Below are positions 1 through 11,700 of a stretch of 64,000 bases of DNA, one piece after another. Position numbers and translations under genes: made by a program. Under the pieces are notes generated by a model. That model was given only the letters and a program-made list of their open reading frames with translations. It did no database searches and had not been told where the DNA came from. How positions within the stretch are numbered: the stretch's first letter is position 1; the number at the start of each line of letters is the position of its first letter. This DNA is from Nymphaea colorata (taxonomy: Eukaryota > Streptophyta > Magnoliopsida > Nymphaeales > Nymphaeaceae): assembly GCF_008831285.2 (NCBI RefSeq), contig NW_022204507.1:1738001-1802000 (forward strand), read 5' to 3'.

Positions 1-181
1 CCGAATTCTCTCAAGAAACCCGTCCGACTCCAGACGAATCGACTCCGGAAGATGTTTCCGTCCTCGGGTCCGACGCGCTTGACCTAGGGTTTACTAGCTC
101 GGAAATGAGTGGATGGCGCACGCCGGTCGATTGCGTCATCGACTTGCTTGATACCGCCCACGAGTTCTCCGGCTTTCCCTG
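1..181 (+). CDS. OXA2-type gene, exon 1 of those visible (continues upstream)
   Basis: The frame is open from position 3. It is acidic and serine/threonine rich, then enters the conserved stretch [16 protein letters not shown] just before the first membrane segment. The donor is GT at 182-183, splitting a tryptophan codon (phase 2). The ATG at 105 is internal, because the frame is open upstream of it and lacks a targeting sequence. Confidence 0.85.
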
Positions 182-1689
182 GTATGGTATCCGATGCTGG
201 GTACAGCTTCCGTTCGATGGTGTCCTGATATTTATCTTGTCCCTTCTGGAGATTCGGAGGTGGTGGTTGCTAGAAATCGTGTTAGCAATCGAGGATCATG
301 GAGGTTTTCCTTTCTAATGCCGGAAATTGGAGGGATCGCAAATTTGCAATTATCTTAAGTGTACCATTAGCAAAACGGCAATATACTTAGCTAGAGATGC
401 AGCATAGATTTTGATGTTTTTCGTCCAAACGCCTGCATTGTGGGTACCGTTGCTTAATGAGTGCAAGGTGGTAACTCCAAAGATGTTCTTGCTCCTTAGG
501 GAGGAATCCCGCATTCAGATGTATGTCTGGGGCTATTTCTTCATCTTCAACGGACATAATAGCCGCTAAGCGTGAAGTCGTTGGGATAGTCTTCGCATGG
601 TTGCTTTGCACTTCGTTTGCGTAGAGAAGAGTTACAGATCTAAGCTATAAAAAATTTGCGCATCTGCACATTCATTTTTTAATTTAATTATGGAATCAGC
701 TATTTTAAACTAATATTCATGAGTACTGATCTGATATAACTCTTAACCGTGATCGGGTTTCCTGTCGCTTGATGATTGTAGGCGTGTGTTCTGTAGCGTC
801 TCTCTTCCGACCTCTCGATGCATGAGCTTGATGTTTATTGCGTAATTTCTGCTCATTCATGTTTATCCTCACTAAATAAGCACGCTCTTCATGCATAAAT
901 AGTCGTATAAAATTCTTCTTGACCATCTTGGTTTCCCGTCATCTATGACCACCTCAGTTTTGAGTAAAGTAATTTCTTGTGTCGAACAGCACATTTCCGT
1001 CACTTTATAGTGGTAGACTATCGAAACCATCAATTCATCAAACCGTCAGATGCTTACCTGTTGTTTTGTTTTGTATTTCTTTTTTCTGGTTTAATTTACT
1101 AACTTCCAAATCTTCATACAGGTGGCTGGTAATTTCCACTTCCACACTGGCCCTTAGAATTGCATTACTTCCAGTAACTATTTTGCAATTAAAGAAAATG
1201 GATAAAATCGCTCAGTTCACCACCAGATGTAAGTCTTGATTTTTCAACTTACATTTTTCTCTTTTACTTGGAAAAGTGAGGTGCTTCTTTCCTAATATGA
1301 ATGAACAGATGGTATGAATAAGCTATGTATTGTTAATGCTCAGAATGTAGTGTTGTCGAATTTTGTTAATCTACATGAATTTTTTTGAGAACCTTGAGGG
1401 ACAGCAGGATATAGAGAGTTTTGATTAGTTTTGGATGTTGTACTATCTGATCTTCTTGAACCTACCGTAACTTGGTCTTGATTTGGGTTCTAATCAGTAC
1501 ATCTATAACTCTTTGGTGATTTGTCATATTAAGTTAACTCTAGGCTAATCGAGTTCCTGTATTTATCAAACTTATATATGTATACTGTAATGCTTGGACA
1601 ATGACAACAGTGTTGGTATCAGATAGTTCATGTGGGTGTTGGATACTGCCAAAAAGGGCAGGCACTTGGACACAGCTACAGAGACAAAG

Positions 1690-1737
<48 letters not shown>

Positions 1738-2737
1738 GTATATTATATCTTCTCTTTCTTATATATATATATATATATATATTATATCTGCTCTTTCTTT
1801 TCTTGTTTATTGTCTAACCGATAAGGTGGGTTTTTTTTGTGTTTTTTTTTTTTTTTGGGGGGGGGGTGTGGTGTGGTGGTGGAGGGGGAGGGGGAGGAGG
1901 AGGAGGAGCAGCACCTCATCCCCAATCTTTTTTCCCTTAAATTTGATGGGGAAGCCCTCATTCTGTGAAATGAAAACAAAAAGGCTCAAGACAGATCCAT
2001 TAAAAAGTATCTAAGGAGTATTGGCATCCTGTATCTAAGTTGCATGACATCTTTGATTTAGAGAATCTTTAGTCCAAACGCCCTTTTGGTAGACCTTTTC
2101 CTCTAGTAAAAGGAAGTTAAGACAAAAAATTAATGTGCTGTTATACAGAAGTTTATTGATAATGTAAGGCTTGAATGTCAAAGTAGACTAATATTTTACT
2201 GGGCTTCTCCAAGCGCCTCCTCCATTATCACCACCTTCTTCAGGATCGAGTTTGAAAGAACGAGATATACTTCACCAAAAGCAAAAGAATGCAATTGGGC
2301 GTCCATCATTTTTATGGAGCTTCACATCTTTCTTTGTCCAGGTAATAATGCCAGGTAATCTTTCTTTTGTGTGCAGATGTGGCTGACACATGTTCTTCTC
2401 TCTTAACTGGATTAAAGTCTATTTGATTCATGATTCCGGTTTATAATGTCATCCTTTGCTTGAAAACCACAGGCACCTTGCTTTATTCTGTGGATGATGA
2501 GCATTCGTAGGATGTCATTGGACAGCCATCAAGGATTTGATTCTGTAAGAGAAAATTTTGAAATCTGCCTTGACCTAAGCTTATTTAATTTTCCAACACT
2601 TTGATTCATCTTGTGAAAGCAACCTACCATATGGTTCACAGTGCTGCATGTGGTGTTATTCAAATTTCATATGTTGAATGACCTTCACCTACCCCCCGCC
2701 CCCTACACCACAACTCTCTCTCCTCTCTCTATCTCTA

Positions 2738-2776
<39 letters not shown>

Positions 2777-5700
2777 CTTTTGCTGCACCTGTACAGAGAT
2801 CTTGAACCCCATATGTGTCAATGGATGGATTTTTCTTCCTTTTTTAGTCTAGTTCTCTCTTTTTTTTTTGTTACTAAAAGTTTCTGATTTCTCTGTCTGT
2901 CTATGTTAGGCTGTGTTTTATTTAATATATTTGGTTCTGTTTTAGTGTACGTTATATTTGGGTTCATCAGTCAGTTTGGATCAGGACCTTAGTAGGGACC
3001 TGCTTTGCTTATGTTGTAATCTCTTTTTTGGCATGATTAGCCCTAATGCAGATCATCATGATGTTTTGTTCTCTCTCTTGATCTCTCTCCCTCTCGTTCT
3101 CTTTTCTTCCACCGTACCAGTCGATTGATAGCCTTGAAGGCTATCAATTAGTATCAGAGACATGATAGATCCTGCTGCCGCCCTTGAAAATAACGTGACG
3201 CTCGCCGTCTTTCGCTCGGCCCACCTGCAACACCGCCGCCACCACTCCTCACACAGTCACCGGCGATTCCCTCCTCGGCACGTCGGGCGTGGGCCACGAC
3301 ACATTGCTGGGCATTGGTCTACATGACCACCCACAAAATGGCAGCACGATGGGAACAATTCTGCCTACACAGCAGCTGAAAGCCAATGGTGGTTTCAGCG
3401 TTTCCTTTGGCACCTTTGGTGCTACCGGCGTGGGTGTCGGAACAGCCACGGGTGGCATTTTCTCGGGCAATATGAACTCGGCGCATAGTGGTGGCAGCCC
3501 ACCGTTGGCACTACCTAGTTTTTCAATATGGGGGAGGAGACTTAAACAGATGGAAGCCGATTAAGATGGACTTTCCCTACTTCAATGGAGACGACCTGCC
3601 TAGTTGGAACTTTAAGGCCGAACAGTTCTTTGAGTGCCAAGGAATTTTGGACGATGAAGGTCAGCCATGCGGCTATGCATTTTGAAGGACCTGCCATTCA
3701 GTGGTTTAGATGTTTGGTATCGCAACACAGACGACCTGACTGGTAGCAACTGGTGGCTGTCATGACAATCCGCTTTGGACTGTCGATATATGTGGACTAC
3801 AATGCAGAACTTTCTAAGATAAGCCAGAAAGGAAGTGTGGTGGAATACCAAGAGCAGTTTGAGGAAACTAGCAACGTGGTTCGAGGGTGGCCAGTCGAGG
3901 CTCTCATCGGGGCATTTGTCAGCAGCCGTAAGGAGGAATTGCAGATTGAAGTACAAGCGTTGCGACCTTTCATTGTACATTTTTGCTTTGCCGTGGCACG
4001 TATGGCCGAAGAAAAGCACCGTCATTTCATAAGCGTCAACCGGTCGAGCAGGATAAGCCGATGAACAAAGCATCAGCTGGAAAAGGTTTCGCCCGACCAT
4101 TGGTACGACGCCTCACGATTCGAGAGAAAAGCACCAATGAATCTGCTTTCATTGTGACTAACCGTGGACAGCGAGACATTCATGCAACCTCCACATGTAC
4201 TTAGTGGAGGAAGATGAAAACATGTTCGAGGAGGAGCCCCCAGAAACACTCGATGAGTCGTCGACCGTGAATATGACCATGGGGTACCCACTGGAAATCT
4301 CCTTGCACGCACTAGCCGGGAACGAAGTGCCTCAATTGATGTGGGTAGAAGAGCGACTCAGAGGCCGATCGGTGAGTGTGCTGGTCGATACGGGCTCTAC
4401 TCACAACTTTATCTATGACAAATCTGCGAAGGCACTAAGTTGCAAGATTGATACACAACCAGTGTTTAACGTGGTGGTAGGGGATGGAAGTACCCTGAAA
4501 TGTAAAGGACGTTGCAATGATTAAAAGTTGAAAATTCAAGGCCATTGCTTTCCCGTGCAGTTGTACACGCTAGCCATGGCAGACACCGATCTCGTGTTGG
4601 GAATGCATTTGGTTACGAGGGCTTGGCAAAGTGGTGTGGGATTTTGTTGGCATGCGGATGCACTTTACACAACATGACGGTTGTCGACTCACGTTATCGG
4701 TCAACACACGACTGGCGGCTAATTACAAGATGTTGAGAGGAGTAGCCGTGAGCCTTTTCTCTTATGAGTCAAATGGGCCAGTCGAAAATTCAGAAGCCAC
4801 ACCGCCAATAGATGGAGTACGTTTATCCTCACTTCTCGATGAGTTCTCTGATGTGTTTGCAGTTCCTCGGGGATTACCGGCACTATGCTCATGCGACCAC
4901 AGGATCAATCTTCAACCTGGGGCGATCGCCGTCAAGCAACGCCCCTATCGGTACAACCGGTTCCAACGGGAGGTGCTCACGCAACTAGTATAAGAGATGC
5001 TAGCACAAGGCATCATTCAGCCTAGTCGGAGCCCTTTCACTTCATCAGCATTACTCGTGCGAAAGAAAAATAGAAGTTGGCGATTATGCATGGATTATCC
5101 GGCCCTCAACGCCATCACTATCAAGGATTGATACCCTATTCCTGTCGTGGAGGATCTTTTGGATGAGTTACAAGGAGCGTTGTTCTTTTCCAAGCTCGAC
5201 CTGCGAGCCAACTACCATCAGATCGGAGTACTTGCAGAAGACGTGCTAATGACCGCCTTCCTCACACCCGACGGCCATTACGAGTTCTGTGTAATGCCTT
5301 TTGGCCTCACCAATGCGTCGACAACATTTCAGTCTCTCATGAATGACGTGTTTAGGCCTTATCTACGCAGGTTCGTCCTTGTCTTTTTTGATGACATTTT
5401 GGTGTTTAGCACAGAAGAAGAGACACATTTCAATCATTTGCATGTCGTTTTGTCTCTTTTGAGGCAACACGTCTTACACGCCAAAGTAATTGCACATTTG
5501 GCATGTCTCACGTTACATACCTGGGCCATGTAATCAGTCGAGGCAGTGTGTTGATGGAGGCAGATAAGGTGGCAGTGGTAAAGGAATGGCCGTCACCTCG
5601 GACAGTCAAGCAGCTTCGTGGTTTTTTTGGTCTGGCAAGAATGTTGTAAAAAGCGTATCCTAAGCCGTATCATTCCGGCTTTTAGATACGCCGTACCGTA

Positions 5701-8700
5701 ACGTATCGTAACTGTATTCCTAAATTTAAAAAAATAAAAATAAATAACAAAAATATAAAAAAATCAAAAAATTCATAAAAAATCAAGAATAATATGTTCT
5801 TCATAAAAAACATGTTTTACAAAATGATAGACTTATGAATTATTATTGCTATAAAGTTACACGTTCATTATTCATAAACATCAAAATTCACAAGTCATGA
5901 CTCATAACAATATCAATCTAAAAAGCACAACAAGTCAACAATTACATAATGAAATTGTGAAAATGTTCAATGCCAAATTGCCAATACATAGAAAATGAAA
6001 GCATTCTCTCGACTCTCATTCATAATCTTCATCATATTCATTTTTATTTTCATCTTCATCTTCTTCATCTTCATCGTCATGAATTTGAAGATCCTCACCA
6101 ATATATCCAGCAGACTCTCCTTCATCAACAAATTCTTCTGTTGCTTCACCTTCAAGATTGAAGCATTGAAGATCTTCATCATCAAATATTATAGTTGGTT
6201 CTTCCTCAATCCATGGTTCTAGATCGTCAAAGTTTTCTAGGCTGATAGGATCAAACTAAGATGTGTGCCTTTTGCTGATGTTTTTTGTAATTGTTTATGT
6301 TAAATAAGAGAAAACTTATTAATAGATAATTATATATAAATATATTGTAAAACAACTGTAAATATTAAGTTATATTACCTTTGTTTCAACCTCATATTAT
6401 ATCGAACAATGACAAGGTCATTCAACCTTTTATGTTCGAGTCTATTCCTTTTCTTGTTGTGGATATGTTGGAAAACACTCCAATGCCTTTCACATCCACT
6501 AGCACTGCATGTCTGGCTCAGGACTTAGTACCCTATGTAAGGCCTATCCTCGCTGTCAGCTAACCTGAGGACTTTAACTAATGGAACACATACCTTTAAT
6601 AGCTTCACACATGATTCCCAAAATTCGTTATGAATATAATATCCACAACTAAAAAAGAATTTCTTTTATGAGCATGTGGATATGCAGCCCATTTTTCATT
6701 AAAAAACATCTGCCTCAACGGAGTTCTTTGTTTCACTATACTCTGCGGAGTTCTTTGTTTCACCATACTCTGCACAGTCAATACATTTGTGGCAAATCTA
6801 GTTTGTGCAGGTCGTATTAATTCAACTCTTTTTGTAAATTTTCTCATCAAACTTAATACATATGCATGATTATAGATAAATTTTGTAACCTCTTGGCATT
6901 GGTCAACATTTGATTTCATATCATGCATCTCACTAAGATCATGAAGCATTAGATTAACACAATGAGTGACACATGGACTCTAATACAATGTTCTATACTT
7001 TTGAAATAGCATATCCCCTGCAGCCAATGTTGTAAAAAGCGTATCGTAAGCCATATCGTTCCGGCTTTAAGATACGTCGTATCGTAACGTATCGTAATTT
7101 TTTTAATAAATCAGAAAAAATAGGAAAAAAATTCGAAAAATTCATAAAAAATCAGTAAAAAACAAGATTAATATGTTCTTCATAAAAACATGTTTTACAG
7201 AATGATAGACTTATTATTGCTATAAAGTTATGGTTCATCATTCGTTAACATCAAAATTCATAACAATATCAATCTAGAAAGCACAACAAGTCAACAATTG
7301 CATAATGTATATCAATAATTTCATAACCATAGATTCATAAGTCTAAGGTATTAAGGTCCATAAGTCTATGAGATACCACATGAAAAAACAAGTTTTAGAT
7401 GTTATGTATTACATCACAAAATGATAATGAAATTGTAAAAATGTTCAATGTCAATACATATAAAGTGAAAGCACTCTTAACTCTCATTCATATTGTTCAT
7501 CATATTCATTCTCATCCTTATCTCCATCTTCTTCCTCATCTTCATGATTTAGAAAAACCCTTTACTCCCAAAGGGAATCAGCCACCCACGTACAAATCCA
7601 TGGTTTAATCGATGATTTCATGGTGGAAATCGATGATTTTCCTCCAAGGCGGCACAATCTCTAGGTTAGAAATGACGAAGGGCCGGGTTTTTATGAAGAA
7701 AACTCGAAAAAGGGGGGTTCGGGCCTCCCTTTTTTGAATTCAGCCCGTATCGTACGATACGATACGAGGCGTATCGTACGGTACGATACGATACAAGGCG
7801 TATTGTGTATTGTACAATAAAAGTATGATACACCCCTATTTACGATACAGGGGTGTATCGTATCGTATTTCCTAAACAATACGATACGTATCGTACGATA
7901 CGGCCTCGGACCCGCTTTGCTTATGCTGTAATCTCTTTTTGCGTGATTAGCCCTAATGCAGATAATCATGATGTTTTGTTCTCTCTCCTGATCTCTCTCC
8001 CTCTGGTTCTCTTCCTCTCTTCCACTGTACCAGTCGATTGATAGCCTTGAAGACTATCAGTCAGTCTCTCTCTCTCTTAGAGTCTTTGTTTTTCTGTTTA
8101 TCCTAAGGTAGCGTTTGGATGACATACTCAAATTTTTTTTTTTTGAAAACTAGTTTTTTAATCAGTTTTGAAAGACTGGTAAGTGTGTTGGTTATAGGAA
8201 TAAAACACATTTGTGAATAACCTACGGGGTGGCATGCTATTCATTTTTGGAAAACAAGTTTGCAACTACTCACTCTCTCACGGAGGTCGAGCAGAGAGTG
8301 AGAAGCTCTGCGCACAGAGGTTGAGCAGAGAAGGGGTCGCAGACAGTAACCCCCAACATTTGCCGGGGGGATGGAGATGAGAGGGGTAGAGGATGTGCAA
8401 GTCGAGGGTGAAGCAAGGTTGAGGTCGAGTGGAGAAAGAAGGCCTGTGCACGGAGGGTGTGTGGAAAAGGGGGGAATCAGATGGAAACCTCGTCGATCGC
8501 CAAAGGAATGGAGATGAATGGGTAGATGGACCCATTGTCACAAAAAACACCGTTTTTTTGAAAAAAACGCGTATTTAACGCCAAAAACAGTTCTGCCGTA
8601 TAATACCCGTACTATTCCCGTTTTTTTTAAAAAAACGTCAAAAAACAAAAAACGCGTATAATACCCGTTTAATACCCGTATTATACGTTATTTTCCCGTT

Positions 8701-11700
8701 ATTTTCCCGTTTTTTGTCGTTTTTTTATTAATTATTATTTTTTATAATTTTTAAGATGTATTAAATGTTTAATTTTTTAAAAAAATTTGCCGAACTTTTC
8801 CCGTTTTATTCCCGATATATAAAACTTTGCCGTATTATATCCGTTTTTTTCCTCGCCGTTTAATACCCGTCCCCATTTTTTGTGACAATGGATGGACCTG
8901 AATGGCTGAATGGGCAGATGGACCTGGATGATAGGGTCGAGTTCCCTGTGTTGGGAAAATTTGCTGATATCATCCACGCGGGTGGAGATGTGTGCGAGCA
9001 TGACCACCGGAGCATAATGGAGGTAAATCGAGGCAAGGCATCCATGGATGGGCTGAATGAGACACGAACTCAGCAAGGAAGTGGTCACAGGAGCGGGTTG
9101 CAGGGATGGGCTAGTGTCGTTGCTGGCAGCCAGGAGACGGAACTGGATGACTGTCCGGCGGTGACTGTAGACAGGACTGGAGATGAACCTACAGTGGTGT
9201 TCTCTACCGAAGCGTACCAGAAAATGGAGGACATATACCGCTTTGCAGCCGTGGCTGGTTTCTACGGAGGACGATCAATCACAAGCATGGATTACAGGTA
9301 TGTTTTTCAGACCTTACGTAAGCTTTGGGTGAACGTTGTCTGTCCAAAGTTTTCTGTCATTGGGAATGTGTGATTCTTGGTACGGGTGAGTTCTGAGGAA
9401 GAACTCATGGAGGTTCTGCGCAGAAAATGGGTTGTTGGAGGTTGCTTTCTTATTTCGAGTCGGTGGAAGCAAGGAACTGAGTTACGATTGCATGAGGAGG
9501 AGGCTATTCCTCTGTGGATTCGTCTGCCTCAACTTTCAGTGCTGTTTTGGAACTCTTATAGCTTTAAAGCCATAGCGCAGGGGCTGGGCTCATCCTTTGT
9601 TAAAGCAGATGAATGTACTTTGCATAGGGATAAACTTGGATTCGCGATATTGAAGTTCTCCTTAACATTCAACCTGTGCCCAAAATCAAGTTAGAAGTTA
9701 GGGAAACCAAGCTTGTGCAAGATGTGCTTTATGAATAAAATTAGGTTCTGCCGTGTTTGCGGCACTACCTCACACTATGAAGATATGTGCAAGCATAGAG
9801 GGACAGCCTTGAACACGAGAGTAGAGGAGCAGGTCTGGAAAAAGGTTCTAGTGCCTAGAAAAGTTAGAGGAGGCATTCAAAAAAGTGTCCTTGGCGAACG
9901 GGGACTTCATGCTAACAGATTTGCAGCCCTTAACAATCAATACAGGAAGTTGAAGGAAATGGTACTCAACAAAATCATGATATGGATGCTAATCTACCTT
10001 GTGGAGGCAGAGGTGGGAGTGCCTCATCTACTCAGCAAAAGGAGGTAAAGAGGGCTGGAGATACTGATTGTAAGAAGTACAGTAAAAGAGGGATGAAAGA
10101 AGGAAAAGAATATACAGATGGGAAGGAAGAGGGAAGCAAGACGGAGAGCACTCAAAGACGGCTGTAATCCCTTTTTCAGTCTTACTAAGATGGTAGGTAA
10201 CAGTGCTAGTGACCAGGCTGGGCCATCAAAGTTCAGATTCGTAGCTGCGTCCAAGGACTCCGCGACAGTCAAGGGGAAGGATGGTGACATGTCTAAGCAA
10301 GGAAGGCCCAAACAGGTTTCAGCCATTACGGGTAGACAAGGAGAGACAGCTGAAGATAGGCAGAGGGGGACCTGCAAGTTTACCAGGTTTGCTAGCAAAG
10401 GGAAGAAAGTCAGTTGTCTGACAAAATTTTCAACTTGGAAGAGGCTCTTGTGCATAGCTGTAATGGCTCCAAGAAAAGGAAAAGGGTAAATGATAATATG
10501 CACCCTGCCATTAGGGTAATGCAAGAAATGAAAATGACATGGTACTCGTGACAGAGGGTACTGCTAGTGAGGTACCGATAACTCTTGCACATGAAAATCT
10601 TTAGTTGGAATATAGAGGCCTTGCTAAGAGGCCTGCTCAACATGAATTGAGCCTTATCTTCAACAAGTTCAAACCCTCAGTTGGTTTTGTTCTGGACATG
10701 ATGATTACCACCCACAGGGTAAAGGCACTCATGGAAAGATACCACACATATAGATATGTGACCAATGCTGACGGGCCTTATGGTGTTGTTAGAATCTTGT
10801 GCATGTGGAATGAAGAGGAGATGGAAGCTTCCCATGTGGTGGCTGAACAGAACTGGGTTGGTGTCTCTTTCTGTAGATTAGCGGACAATAAAGTTTTCGT
10901 TGTGTTTGGTGTATATCTGCCACCAAGATTTGCGGAAAGACTACAAAGCTTCTATCAACTGGAGGCTATTGTGTCTAGAGTTGAGGGGCCGGTTTTACTT
11001 ATTGGTGATTTTAACGCCATGCTAAGCAGTTGCAACAAATCGGGCACAACACCTTCAGCTAGCTCCTGCTTATCTTTCAGACGTTTCATGTATGCTTGCA
11101 GGTTAAAGGAGGTTGAAGACAAAAATAAGAGGTTCACGTGGTCGAACCATAGAAAAGGTCAAGACTCAGTGCAATGCATGCAAACTGGATTGGTGCCTGC
11201 TGAATAATGAGTGGATTACTAGATTTGGAAGGGAGGGCAGCCTTAAGGTTTAGACACATGCTAGTTCAGACCACTGTGCTCTTATCTACCAAATCAGGGA
11301 TGCTAGCGATGATAACAGGGGTAAAAAGCCTTTCAGATTCTTTAAGCCTTGGTTGATGGACCAAAAAGGCAAGGATGTGATGTTCGAAGCTTGGAGAGGT
11401 GTTGTCAGAGGATGCCCCATGTTGCATCTCCTTATCAAGTTAAATCGACTGAGAGTGGTGGTTTTAGAAAGGAATAGGAATTCTTTTGGTGACCTCACTA
11501 TCAACATTGCTAATCTTCAAGCTATTTTGGAGGGTTGCAGGGTTCGTGTGGAACAAGGCATCGAAGGTGCGCTAGATGATGAACACATGGTTAGGCAACA
11601 GCTTTCTCAGGCCCTCCTCATGGAAGAGGTAATGTGGAAACAAAGAGCTCGTGTACGCTGGCTTGCGGAGGGAGATAAAAACATTGCCTTCTTTCATGCG

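Larger units (their letters stand above)
2970..8064 (+). mobile_element. Ty3/gypsy retrotransposon 1, degenerate, in intron 4, with hAT elements replacing its 3' half
   Basis: Five-base target duplication GTCAG at 2970-2974 and 8060-8064. The 5' LTR is 2975-3146. Its 3' portion recurs at 7908-8059, ending ctatca in both. A primer-site-like sequence (tagtatcagaga) follows the first LTR. The body (3147-5638) has gag, protease and reverse transcriptase remnants in broken frames; RNase H, integrase and the 5' part of the 3' LTR are missing, replaced by hAT-like DNA 5639-7907. The LTR starts with TT, not the usual TG, presumably a point change. Its gag resembles that of the element starting at 61425. 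Confidence 0.85.

Noticed and set aside
105-317. ATG at 105 as the gene start
   Set aside because: The frame is open upstream to the window edge, and the family has a long N-terminal region with a targeting peptide. The tail after 181 is intron.
1540-2014. Open frames over [12 protein letters not shown] and poly-Val-Cys runs
   Set aside because: Pure microsatellite translation in intron 2.
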